From the NCBI GenBank assembly GCA_964613675.1, contig CAZTIH010000001.1, forward strand, positions 1-64,000: DNA of 64,000 nt, read 5' to 3'. The notes under the pieces are model-generated. The model saw only the letters and a program-made list of their open reading frames with translations, did not search any database and had not been told where the DNA came from. This DNA comes from DAIUCA01 sp964613675. GTDB taxonomy: Bacteria; Pseudomonadota; Gammaproteobacteria; Competibacterales; Competibacteraceae. Shown here piece by piece: positions 41,658 to 52,342 of the stretch (positions within the stretch are counted from its first letter, which is position 1; each line of letters begins with the position of its first letter). Position numbers and translations under genes: made by a program.

Positions 41658-43028
41658 TCACTTTCCAATGCAAAATGTCGAAAAGATTCGCCCTAACAGC
41701 TCGTCACTCGTTAGTTTTCCGGTAATTTCGCCTAATGCGTCGTGGGAAAGACGTAATTCTTCCGCCAATAATTCAGGACAATTCACTTGCCCATTTTCAA
41801 TGGCTGCTAGCAAATGAATTTCAGCCTGATTTAGCGCATTCAAATGACGTTGTCGGGCGATAAATGCACCTTCGTGGGGTTCGTAATGGAGTACCTGCTT
41901 AATTTGGGTGTACAACAAATCCATGCCATTCCCCGTTTTGGCAGAAAGCCAAATCACGACTCGCTCACCGTCCGTTTCACATCTAGGCGACTGCTCGATT
42001 AAATCGACCTTGTTTTGGACGATTAACACGGGAATTGGCCTTGTAAGTTCCGCAAGTAACGATGCCTCAAACTCCCCTATACCCGTTCGGGCATCACAAA
42101 CCACGATGAGTAAGTCCGCCCGCTCGATCTCTTGGTAGGCGCGTCGCATCCCTTCTTGTTCGATCTCATCTTCACTGTGTCGTAGCCCCGCGGTATCGCA
42201 CAAATGGACAGGCATCCCCTCTACTTGGATGTCCGCTCGCAAAATATCTCGTGTCGTACCTGGGATCGCGCTAACAATAGCCGTGTCTTGTCCAGTTAAT
42301 TCATTGATTAAACTGGATTTTCCTACATTTGGCTGACCGATGATCGCTAGGTTAAATCCATCGCGTAGCAACTGCCCCTGCCGTGTTTGCTGTTTTAACG
42401 CCACAAATTCGTTGGCAAGTTCTCGTAATTTCTCGTGAATCGCTGCCTCATTTAAGAAGTCGATTTCTTCTTCAGCAAAATCCAAAGCTGCTTCAACATA
42501 CATCCTTAGATAAATAATTTTTTCAGATAAATTATTGATTTTTTTAGAAAACATACCTTGTAATGAATTAGTTGCTGCATGTGCAGCCTGTTCCGTGCGA
42601 CTGGCAATCAAATCTGCAATGGCTTCTGCTTGCGTTAAATCTAGCTTCCCATTAAGGAACGCTCGTTCGGAAAATTCGCCGGGTCTCGCTAAACGTGCGC
42701 CTAATTCGATTGCCCGATGAAGTAATAGATTGAGTGCAATAGGACTGCCATGGATTTGTAATTCTAAAACCGCTTCTCCGGTAAATGAATTAGGGGCGGG
42801 AAAATACAAAACTAATCCAGTGTCAATCAGCTGCTTTTGCCGATCGTAAAAGCGTTTATAAGTCGCCATTCTGGGCGTCGGAATAACACCAATTAACTGC
42901 GTCGCGATCTGTTCTACTGTCGGCCCAGATAGCCGCAAAATGCCGACTCCACCTCGTCCTGGTGGAGTCGCAATTGCAATAATAGTGTCAGTTTTAGAAG
43001 AAAGAGAATCAATATGAATTGAGGTCAC
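41658..43028 (-). CDS. mnmE: tRNA modification GTPase MnmE (TrmE)
   Basis: With MnmG makes the cmnm5U34 wobble modification; 456 residues. The N-terminal tetrahydrofolate-binding domain opens TIIAIATPPGRGGVGILRLSG; the inserted G domain has NVGKSSLINEL (P-loop), TRDILRADIQVEGMPVHLCDTAG in two parts (G2/G3) and QNKVDLIE (G4); the protein ends FCIGK with the essential C-terminal cysteine. Start one base after the yidC stop, so it is the last gene of the leftward origin operon. Classic location. Confidence 0.97.
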   Translation of the reverse strand: MTSIHIDSLSSKTDTIIAIATPPGRGGVGILRLSGPTVEQIATQLIGVIPTPRMATYKRFYDRQKQLIDTGLVLYFPAPNSFTGEAVLELQIHGSPIALNLLLHRAIELGARLARPGEFSERAFLNGKLDLTQAEAIADLIASRTEQAAHAATNSLQGMFSKKINNLSEKIIYLRMYVEAALDFAEEEIDFLNEAAIHEKLRELANEFVALKQQTRQGQLLRDGFNLAIIGQPNVGKSSLINELTGQDTAIVSAIPGTTRDILRADIQVEGMPVHLCDTAGLRHSEDEIEQEGMRRAYQEIERADLLIVVCDARTGIGEFEASLLAELTRPIPVLIVQNKVDLIEQSPRCETDGERVVIWLSAKTGNGMDLLYTQIKQVLHYEPHEGAFIARQRHLNALNQAEIHLLAAIENGQVNCPELLAEELRLSHDALGEITGKLTSDELLGRIFSTFCIGK

Positions 43029-43029
43029 G

Positions 43030-44703
43030 TTACGGGGATTTAGTGGCTTTTATTAGCCCTTTATTATCCTCCGCTTCGACTCGTTTCGTAATCACATATT
43101 GCTGGGCGATAGATACACAGTTATTAACTGCCCAATAAAGCACTAATCCCGCAGGAAACCACAAGAAAAAGACCGTAAACATCACGGGTAAAAACATCAT
43201 GACCTTGGCTTGTATCGGATCGGGCGGCGGTGGACTCAACCACTGCTGTACAAACATCGATCCCCCCATAATCAACGGCAAAATGTACAGGGGATCTTTA
43301 ATCGACAAGTCTTCAATCCAACCAATCCACGGCGCTTGACGCAGTTCTACGCTTTCCACGAGCACCCAATACAGCGCGATAAATACGGGAATTTGCACCA
43401 AAATCGGCAAACATCCCCCTAATGGATTGATTTTTTCCTTGCGATACATCGCCATTAGTTCTTGGTTCATCTTCTGAGGATCACTCCCGTACCGCTCCTT
43501 CAACTGCTGCATCAACGGCGCGACCTTACGCATCTTCGCCATAGATCGATAACTCGTTTCAGATAATTTGTAGAACGCTAACTTGATGAGTAGCGTCAAA
43601 ATAATGATCGCCCATCCCCAATTTCCCACATAACTATAAATCCAATTGAGCGCCCAAAATAACGGCTGCGAAATGAACGATAACCACCCATAATCCACAG
43701 TTAAATCGAGATGTGGCGCGATTTTGGCCAAGTCCGCTTGGATTTTCGGGCCGGCGTACAGGATTGACCGCACCTGTATCGTTTCCTCGGGGGCCGCCTG
43801 CATAGATGGGCTCACCATCCCCAAAACAAAGCGATCATTCCCCACATTTCGGCTGTAAAAGTGATTGATCTGCGCCTGATGGTCGGGCACGAGCGCCGCT
43901 AAAAAGTAGTGCTGAATCATCGCCAACCAGCCCCCACTCACCTCGCGTTCCAGATTGCGGGACACCATGTCATCAAAGGAAATTTTCTCATACACCCGTT
44001 CAGGCGTTGAAATTACGCCCCCGGTATAGGTGTAAACGGCAAATGCGGAGAGGTTATTCGTCGCTCGACTACGCTGGATTTGTCGATAGAAAGTCCCTGC
44101 CCAAGGAGTGGGCGATTGATTGCGTAATTGCTGAACTAATTCAATATCAAATCGCCCGCGATGAAATACATAAGTTTTAATGACTTCAATACCGCTTTCA
44201 TCCCGCCAAACCAGTGGGACTTCTAAAGTGTTTTCTCCATCTTTCAACACATACTCGGTCTGGGCACTCGAATAAACTTGATAATGGTCAGGGGCGGGGT
44301 GATGAGTTGACAATAAACCGCTTTGTACGACAAATAACTCGCGATCATCGTGCAGTAATGCAAAAGGCGTCGGGTCTTGTAACGAATTAGGATGGGTTCG
44401 CAAACCTAAGCGCCGTAGATCTCCCCCAAGGGTGTCGATTTCTGCAACAAAAATATCGGTTTTAACCATAATTCGGTCACTGCGTTCGAGCACCCCACGA
44501 TTGACCTCTGGAAGCGATAAATTCGGCGAACGCTCACTTTCAGGGGTTGCGCGTTCCGGTAATGAGGGCAATGAAGGCCGCAAATCGCTTTCCGTCTGCG
44601 AAACCAAGGCCCTCAGTTGGGTTTGATCTTGTACCCAAGCCTGCCAAATCAATAGCAACACCATTGATAATGCAATGATGAAGAAAATGCGTTGGTTTTC
44701 CAT
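43030..44703 (-). CDS. yidC: Membrane protein insertase YidC
   Basis: Oxa1-family insertase of 557 residues. An N-terminal anchor (MENQRIFFIIALSMVLLLIWQAW) is followed by the large periplasmic beta domain of gram-negative YidC (about 60-340) and the conserved core of five helices (about 360-535) with YRSMAKMRKVAPLMQQLKERY in the cytoplasmic loop. The tail is short and basic. The small yidD gene that often lies between rnpA and yidC is absent: only 46 bp separate them. Confidence 0.96.
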   Translation of the reverse strand: MENQRIFFIIALSMVLLLIWQAWVQDQTQLRALVSQTESDLRPSLPSLPERATPESERSPNLSLPEVNRGVLERSDRIMVKTDIFVAEIDTLGGDLRRLGLRTHPNSLQDPTPFALLHDDRELFVVQSGLLSTHHPAPDHYQVYSSAQTEYVLKDGENTLEVPLVWRDESGIEVIKTYVFHRGRFDIELVQQLRNQSPTPWAGTFYRQIQRSRATNNLSAFAVYTYTGGVISTPERVYEKISFDDMVSRNLEREVSGGWLAMIQHYFLAALVPDHQAQINHFYSRNVGNDRFVLGMVSPSMQAAPEETIQVRSILYAGPKIQADLAKIAPHLDLTVDYGWLSFISQPLFWALNWIYSYVGNWGWAIIILTLLIKLAFYKLSETSYRSMAKMRKVAPLMQQLKERYGSDPQKMNQELMAMYRKEKINPLGGCLPILVQIPVFIALYWVLVESVELRQAPWIGWIEDLSIKDPLYILPLIMGGSMFVQQWLSPPPPDPIQAKVMMFLPVMFTVFFLWFPAGLVLYWAVNNCVSIAQQYVITKRVEAEDNKGLIKATKSP

Positions 44704-44749
44704 TAAAACCTCAGATGGATTGAAAAAGCGGCGCAGTATAAAACTGGGG

Positions 44750-45112
44750 TTATTTTTCGGGGGTTACGGGCGGTAATGATGGCTTAAGCTGCGCCCAATG
44801 CTGCGCTAGTGCAGCGGTCAACTCGGCATTTGTCCGCGCAATGGCAGCGGGCCGACTCATGACGACAATATCCCATCCGTTAATTTTTGCTTGATGAGCA
44901 CGAAAACTCTCGCGAATCAATCGTTTAAGTCGATTGCGAACGACTGCCGATTTGGAGACTTTCCGCGAAATGGCTAGCCCAAGCCGACTCATCGTTAGGT
45001 CGTTGCGGCGGGCTAGCACACTGAAATGGGAATCCTGAAAACGGAGCGGTTTATCAAAAACAAATTGAAATTCAGCGGCCTTTAACAGGCGCGACGAACG
45101 CGGAAACTTCAA
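44750..45112 (-). CDS. rnpA: Ribonuclease P protein component
   Basis: Protein subunit of RNase P for tRNA 5' maturation; 120 residues. The signature RLGLAISRKVSKSAVVRNRLKRLIRESFR is complete. The only reasonable start is a TTG at 45112; an in-frame stop lies just upstream. It follows rpmH by 19 bp as in most bacteria. Confidence 0.94.
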   Translation of the reverse strand: MKFPRSSRLLKAAEFQFVFDKPLRFQDSHFSVLARRNDLTMSRLGLAISRKVSKSAVVRNRLKRLIRESFRAHQAKINGWDIVVMSRPAAIARTNAELTAALAQHWAQLKPSLPPVTPEK

Positions 45113-45131
45113 TCAATTCAACAATTTTGAT

Positions 45132-45266
45132 TTAGACAGCTAACCGCTTACGACCCCGCTTACGACGGGCATTAAGAACGAGACGCCCCCCCCGAGTGGA
45201 CATGCGGGCGCGGAAGCCGTGGGTGCGTTTACGACTGAGAATGCTGGGTTGGAAAGTACGTTTCAT
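45132..45266 (-). CDS. rpmH: Ribosomal protein L34
   Basis: 44-residue, very basic ribosomal protein; reads [18 protein letters not shown] and ends [11 protein letters not shown], an almost canonical L34. Too short for ordinary ORF calling but unmistakable. First gene of the leftward operon rpmH-rnpA-yidC-mnmE, divergent from dnaA. Confidence 0.97.
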   Translation of the reverse strand: MKRTFQPSILSRKRTHGFRARMSTRGGRLVLNARRKRGRKRLAV

Positions 45267-45300
45267 GGATCGCCTACAAAATTACGAAAAAAGGCCATGA

Positions 45301-45329
45301 AATTAACGAGACGCATGAATTTCTGTCAA
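45301..45329 (-). promoter_or_regulatory. Candidate promoter of rpmH-rnpA
   Basis: Reading leftward: TTGACA (complement of 45324-45329), 17-bp spacer, TTAATT (complement of 45301-45306). It lies about 35 bp before the rpmH ATG. Perfect -35, moderate -10. Confidence 0.45.
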
Positions 45330-45406
45330 GTTTGCGGTGGTCAATGGCAAGTGCGCTCCGTAATATCGGCCGCTTTTTTTCACTCAAACTGTCAGAGGTG
45401 ACTCTA

Positions 45407-46729
45407 ATGGATTCCCCCGTGTGGCGGCGTTGTCTTCCGCAATTGGAACGCCTTGTTTCCCCTCAAGATTTTCAAACTTGGATACGACCTCTGCAATGCA
45501 AGGAAACGCCAAAGAAGCTCAGCTTATTAGCCCCTAACCGCTTTATTTTTGTTGAGGTACAGCAACGATTTCTCGAAATAATTCAAAAGGTTGCCAACGA
45601 AATTAGCCCTCAGCACACACTTAATCTCGATCTCAGCGGTCAGCGCAATTCTATTGAAGCGGGTCACAACAATCCGAACCTCACTTTGCCCCTTGAGGAA
45701 GGTCAACGCAGCAGCAATCTCAATAAAAATTACACTTTCGATTCGTTTGTGGAAGGCAAATCCAATCAACTTGCGCTAGCTGCTTGCCATCAGGTCGCCC
45801 GCAATCCAGGTAAAGCCTACAACCCGCTTTTCATTTATGGAGGCACGGGGCTTGGCAAAACTCACTTAATGCACGCCGTCGGAAACATATTACGCCAGCG
45901 CAAAAGTCAAGCCCGAGTGGTTTATCAGCATTCCGAACACTTTGTGAGTGACATGGTGCTTGCCCTTCAGCACAACGCGATTGGGGATTTCAAACGTTAT
46001 TACCGCAGCCTCGACGCGCTGCTCATCGACGATATTCAGTTTTTGTCTGGCAAAGAACATTCTCAGGAAGAATTTTTCCATACTTTCAATAACTTACTTG
46101 AGGGACAGCAACAGGTTATTTTGACATGTGACCGTGTTCCCAAGGAAGTCGTGGGACTGGAAGATCGTTTGAAATCGCGCTTTGGTTCTGGGCTGACCGT
46201 CGCCATCGAACCTCCAGACTTAGAAACGCGGGTGGCGATCCTCAAAGCCAAAGCCGCTCAAGCTGATCTAGCGCTTACCGACGAGATCGGCTTTTTTATC
46301 GCGAAACGGGTGCGTTCCAATGTGCGCGAACTTGAGGGGGCCCTACGCCGTGTGTACGCCCAAATCCAATTCACTCAGCAGCCACTCACCCTCTCGCTAG
46401 TCCGCGAAGCCTTGAGCGATTTAATGCCCACTAGCGATCAGCAAGTGACGATTGAGACCATTCAAAAATCCGTTGCGAATTACTACCGAATTAGCGTTAA
46501 CGACTTAATGGCGGATAGCCGTGTGCGATTAATTGCCCGCCGCCGTCAATTAGCTATGGCATTAGCTAAAGAATTAACAGATCACAGTTTGCCAGAAATC
46601 GCGGAGGCTTTTGGAAAGCGTGATCACACCACGGTTTTGCACGCATGTCGTCAAATAGACAAATTACGCAAGTTGGATTTGGAGTTAAATGACGACTACA
46701 TCACTTTATTGACTTCAATAACCTTATAA
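45407..46729 (+). CDS. dnaA: Chromosomal replication initiator protein DnaA
   Basis: AAA+ initiator of 440 residues. Domain I (1-75) binds partners, domain II is short (about 76-105), domain III has the Walker A GGTGLGKT (145-152), LLIDDIQFLSGKEHSQEEFFHTFN in its usual place and the arginine-finger region; domain IV ends with the DnaA-box reader EAFGKRDHTTVLHACRQI. I chose the ATG at 45407 (AGAGGTG upstream), which gives the typical N-terminus; the frame is open back to 45332. It is followed by the DnaA-box cluster. Confidence 0.97.
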   Translation: MDSPVWRRCLPQLERLVSPQDFQTWIRPLQCKETPKKLSLLAPNRFIFVEVQQRFLEIIQKVANEISPQHTLNLDLSGQRNSIEAGHNNPNLTLPLEEGQRSSNLNKNYTFDSFVEGKSNQLALAACHQVARNPGKAYNPLFIYGGTGLGKTHLMHAVGNILRQRKSQARVVYQHSEHFVSDMVLALQHNAIGDFKRYYRSLDALLIDDIQFLSGKEHSQEEFFHTFNNLLEGQQQVILTCDRVPKEVVGLEDRLKSRFGSGLTVAIEPPDLETRVAILKAKAAQADLALTDEIGFFIAKRVRSNVRELEGALRRVYAQIQFTQQPLTLSLVREALSDLMPTSDQQVTIETIQKSVANYYRISVNDLMADSRVRLIARRRQLAMALAKELTDHSLPEIAEAFGKRDHTTVLHACRQIDKLRKLDLELNDDYITLLTSITL

Positions 46730-47175
46730 ACCGTATCAGTTTCAAAATAACCTGACACCCACCATTAACTTGTTGTTACAAACAACTTACTGATTTAATT
46801 GAAATTTCATATCGTGAAATGCGTTTCATTCATTTTCCTGTGGATAAGTGCCTGTAATCCTGTGGATAAGTCTGTGGATAACTCCTGTGGATAAGTCTGT
46901 GGATAAGTACAGGCAAAAGGGCAAATTTCTGTGGATAACTCCAAAAGTTACGATTTGCCCAGAAAAGTTATCCACAACGTTATCCACAGAAATTCCCGAC
47001 TTATCCACAGAAAAGGCCAATTCTATCCACAGGCATTTTTCGACCTAACTTATTGTTTTAACTGACAATGACATCGACTTATCCACAGGTTATCCACAGA
47101 ATTCGGCCCCTTAATAACTATAATCTTTTTTAAAAATTCTTTTTTGTTAAAAACCGCGTGTGAGGTCCAAACCCG
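46730..47175. other. Chromosomal replication origin (oriC) between dnaA and dnaN
   Basis: Eleven perfect DnaA boxes. Six read TGTGGATAA on the plus strand: 46839, 46861, 46873, 46886, 46898 and 46930. Five read TTATCCACA: 46968, 46980, 47001, 47079 and 47090 (first bases). A variant box is at 47023. Spacing is often 11-13 bp or about twice that, so bound DnaA would lie on one DNA face. The last box is followed by a GC patch (GGCCCC near 47105) and an AT-rich stretch 47111-47154, the likely unwinding element. The left part, 46730-46838, has no boxes. Confidence 0.93.
47111..47154. other. Candidate DNA unwinding element
   Basis: 44 bases almost wholly A/T, ending in runs of T and A, directly before dnaN. 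Position next to the last two DnaA boxes with a short GC patch between fits the basal unwinding layout of bacterial origins. Confidence 0.6.
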
Positions 47176-48282
47176 ATGAAGATCCAAACAACCCGTGAGC
47201 TATTACTCACTCCGTTGCAAGTTGTAGTTGGCGTTGTCGAGAAAAGACAAACCATGCCCATCCTCAGTCATGTCCTCCTTACCCCTACCAAGAAAGGGGT
47301 CACCTTCACGACCAGTGATCTGGAAGTCGAACTCTGTGTGCTAACCGATCTGCCACCGATCCAATCTCCCCTCGCGCTTCCCGCCCGCAAATTGCTCGAC
47401 ATCCTCAAAGCACTGAGTGCAGATAACGCGGCGGTTTCTCTCATGGTGGAGGCCGATCGAGTGACCGTGCGGAGCGGAAAAAGCCGATTTACCTTGACGA
47501 CGCTTGCCGCTGAGGACTTTCCCCATGCCCAAATCCCTGAAAAATGGGATGCTCAAATCACCTTGTCGCAACAGGGATTACGCCAGTTAATCGAACGAAG
47601 TCAGTTTGCGATGGCTCAACAGGATGTCCGTTATTATCTCAATGGACTGCTTTTAGAACTGTCTTCAGAAGCTATTCGGGCTGTCGCAACCGATGGCCAC
47701 CGTTTGGCGTGTACCCAGTTACAAGAATCCGCACCCCTCGAAACCCCTCAGCAAGTCATCGTGCCGCGCAAGGGAGTGTTGGAACTTCTGCGGTTGCTCA
47801 AAGATGACGAAGCATCGGTCACGCTCTGTTTGGGACGAAATCAATTGCAAGCCCAACTCGAAAATTTGCAATTCACCACAAAGCTAGTGGATGGCAAGTT
47901 TCCAGACTATCAACGGGTCATTCCGCAAGATCCGCCGTTGAGCGTGATCGTGGATCGCAGACTGCTAAAAGAAACGCTCAATCGGGTGGCGGTCGTGTCC
48001 AGCGATAAGCAACATCGTGGGGTTAAGCTGTCGTTTAACGCCCATTCGATGCGTATTCAGGCGCAGGGAAGCGAACACGACGAGGCTGAAGACGAAATCG
48101 AAATCGACTACAGCGGGGAGACATTGGAGATGGCGTTCAATGTAAGTTTTCTGATCGAAGCCTTGAGCGCGTTGAGTGGCGATCAGATTCGTATTGGGTT
48201 GACAGATGTGCATAGCAGCGCGTTGTTGCGGGAGCTTGAGAACGACGATTGTCGATTTGTCGTCATGCCCATGAGATTATAA
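47176..48282 (+). CDS. dnaN: DNA polymerase III beta sliding clamp
   Basis: Processivity clamp of 368 residues, the usual length. Three tandem clamp folds of about 120 residues; family motifs include RQTMPILSHVLL, RSQFAMAQQDVRYYLNGLLLEL in its usual position, AVATDGHRLA and the C-terminal FVVMPMRL. It starts with an ATG just after the unwinding element and is followed by recF 24 bp later. Confidence 0.97.
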   Translation: MKIQTTRELLLTPLQVVVGVVEKRQTMPILSHVLLTPTKKGVTFTTSDLEVELCVLTDLPPIQSPLALPARKLLDILKALSADNAAVSLMVEADRVTVRSGKSRFTLTTLAAEDFPHAQIPEKWDAQITLSQQGLRQLIERSQFAMAQQDVRYYLNGLLLELSSEAIRAVATDGHRLACTQLQESAPLETPQQVIVPRKGVLELLRLLKDDEASVTLCLGRNQLQAQLENLQFTTKLVDGKFPDYQRVIPQDPPLSVIVDRRLLKETLNRVAVVSSDKQHRGVKLSFNAHSMRIQAQGSEHDEAEDEIEIDYSGETLEMAFNVSFLIEALSALSGDQIRIGLTDVHSSALLRELENDDCRFVVMPMRL

Positions 48283-48306
48283 CCATCTGTTTTTAAGAGA
48301 TATTTT

Positions 48307-49380
48307 GTGCTGACAGCGCTCTCCATTGAAAATTTTCGCAACTTGCAGAGCGTCACATTCACGCCAGGCGAGGGCCTCAATCTGATTTGCGGACCCAATG
48401 CGGCGGGTAAAACCAGCCTGTTAGAAGCGATTTATCTTCTTGGACGAGCGCGGTCGTTCAGAACAAACCGTTGGAATCATTTGGTAGAACGGGAAAAAAC
48501 AGCTTTTCAGCTCGTCGCGACCCTTGCCTACCCTCGCACTATTACCCTAGGTATGAAACGCGCTCACAGCGGCTGGGAGGTGCGTTACGATGGCAATCCC
48601 GTGACGACCCTCACCGATTTAGCTCATTGTTTTCCGGTTCTCTTACTCAATCCCGACAGTCATCGGCTAATCGAGGGCAGTCCTTCTATTCGTCGCAGAT
48701 TTCTGGATTGGGGGCTGTTTTACTTCGATAAAGAGTTCTTAAACGCTTGGCGAAGGTGGTCTCTGGCATTGCGACAGCGGAATGAGATGCTGCGAGCGGG
48801 GGGATCGGATCGACAGTTAGCGGTTTGGGAAAAAACGCTCGTTGTCACTGCCCTCGACCTAGATAAGCGGCGACAAACCTTCGCAGACCGCCTGAGCGCA
48901 GTTCTAAGCAATTGGATTGGGTTGACCCTAGGTGAGCTAGAGGTCTCGATGGAATATCGCCGTGGATGGCCTTTAGAGGCCGATCTGGGGGAATTATTGG
49001 CGGCGAGTCGCGGGCAAGATCGGCGTTTCGGTTACACCCGTTCGGGGCCGCAACGGGCTGATTTAGGGCTACGAATCGGCGGTCGGAATGCTTCGGAAGT
49101 TCTATCCAGAGGACAGCAAAAGTTGTTTGCAGCAGCGTTAGTTCTGGCCCAAGCGGCATTGTGCGAGCGTCACAGCGGATTGCCCTGTGTGATCTTAGTC
49201 GATGATTTGCCCGCAGAGCTTGATTCAGACAGTCGTAGAGATCTGTTGAGTGCGTTGAGTCGTTTAGGGGGGCAGCGTTTCATCACGGCAGTTGATCCTG
49301 ATGCGCTAGACCTTGTTGCAGAGGGCAGTTTGATGACGAAATTTCGATTAAAAGCAGGTGAATTATCGCCAGTGTTATAA
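48307..49380 (+). CDS. recF: DNA replication and repair protein RecF
   Basis: SMC-like ATPase of gap repair that loads RecA with RecO and RecR; 357 residues. Opens LTALSIENFRNLQ, Walker A CGPNAAGKTSLLEAIYLLGRARSF in its usual place, signature LSRGQQKL and Walker B VILVDDLPAELD. GTG start with AAGAGA upstream. Fourth gene of the standard dnaA-dnaN-recF-gyrB order. Confidence 0.96.
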   Translation: MLTALSIENFRNLQSVTFTPGEGLNLICGPNAAGKTSLLEAIYLLGRARSFRTNRWNHLVEREKTAFQLVATLAYPRTITLGMKRAHSGWEVRYDGNPVTTLTDLAHCFPVLLLNPDSHRLIEGSPSIRRRFLDWGLFYFDKEFLNAWRRWSLALRQRNEMLRAGGSDRQLAVWEKTLVVTALDLDKRRQTFADRLSAVLSNWIGLTLGELEVSMEYRRGWPLEADLGELLAASRGQDRRFGYTRSGPQRADLGLRIGGRNASEVLSRGQQKLFAAALVLAQAALCERHSGLPCVILVDDLPAELDSDSRRDLLSALSRLGGQRFITAVDPDALDLVAEGSLMTKFRLKAGELSPVL

Positions 49381-49405
49381 TTCCGAACTTCTACAAATTG
49401 CCTGA

Positions 49406-51823
<2,418 letters not shown>

Positions 51824-52004
51824 TGGAGCGATTCTCCTTGGGCCTGCGCGAGCGGGCTTCGCGGTTTGGGCAACAAGCAGATAACAAAGGAAGTGATTCA
51901 GCCATGAGAGATGGCTCAGATGCTTGAAGCTCCTACCCAAGTTCAGTAAACGCGAAATTTCCGTATATCTGCTATAGTTCCTAAGCAATCTCAAATAGCG
52001 TTAT

Positions 52005-52032
52005 TAAAGTCGTCGAACTTTCCCGTCGATAA
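52005..52032 (+). promoter_or_regulatory. Candidate sigma-28 (FliA) promoter of the flgM-like gene
   Basis: TAAAGTCG (52005-52012), 12-bp spacer, GTCGATAA (52025-52032). The FliA consensus is TAAAGTTT, 11 bp, GCCGATAA, so 13 of 16 positions match. It lies about 40 bp before the ATG at 52073. The 180 bp before it hold a small hairpin (AGCCAT/ATGGCT near 51900-51916) and no gene. Confidence 0.62.
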
Positions 52033-52072
52033 GGTTTACTTAGCGTTAAATACGGTTTCGGAGCCTCATGCC

Positions 52073-52342
52073 ATGACCATTCGCATTCCTGAGGGTGGGC
52101 CGCCACCCCGTCCCATCTTCACCGCTTCAGCGGCGCGGACCAGCACAATTACGGCACCCGCTACCGTCCAGCTCAGTAGTGATGTCCGCCATTTGCAACA
52201 AGTTCAGCAACAACTTGTGCAGGAGGAGAGTGTGAATAACCGTCGCATAGCAGAACTTCAACGAGCAATAGATAATGGTACCTATCGGGTTGATAGTCGC
52301 CAACTTGCTGAAAAACTTGCAAACTTTGAGAACAATCTTTAG
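52073..52342 (+). CDS. flgM: FlgM-like anti-sigma-28 factor
   Basis: 89-residue protein. The N-terminal half is proline/threonine-rich and probably disordered; the C-terminal half reads RRIAELQRAIDNGTYRVDSR followed by QLAEKLANFE (58-86), which is the FlgM signature for binding and inhibiting FliA. FlgM normally holds sigma-28 until the flagellar hook is complete and is then exported. GGAGCC lies upstream of the ATG, and a sigma-28-like promoter precedes the gene, as for flgM elsewhere. No flagellar genes are in the window. Its stop overlaps the convergent TrfA-like gene by 4 bp. Confidence 0.78.
   Translation: MTIRIPEGGPPPRPIFTASAARTSTITAPATVQLSSDVRHLQQVQQQLVQEESVNNRRIAELQRAIDNGTYRVDSRQLAEKLANFENNL

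Noticed and set aside
45267..45406. DnaA boxes or origin upstream of dnaA
   Set aside because: No TTATNCACA-type nonamer was found between rpmH and dnaA; all clear boxes lie between dnaA and dnaN.
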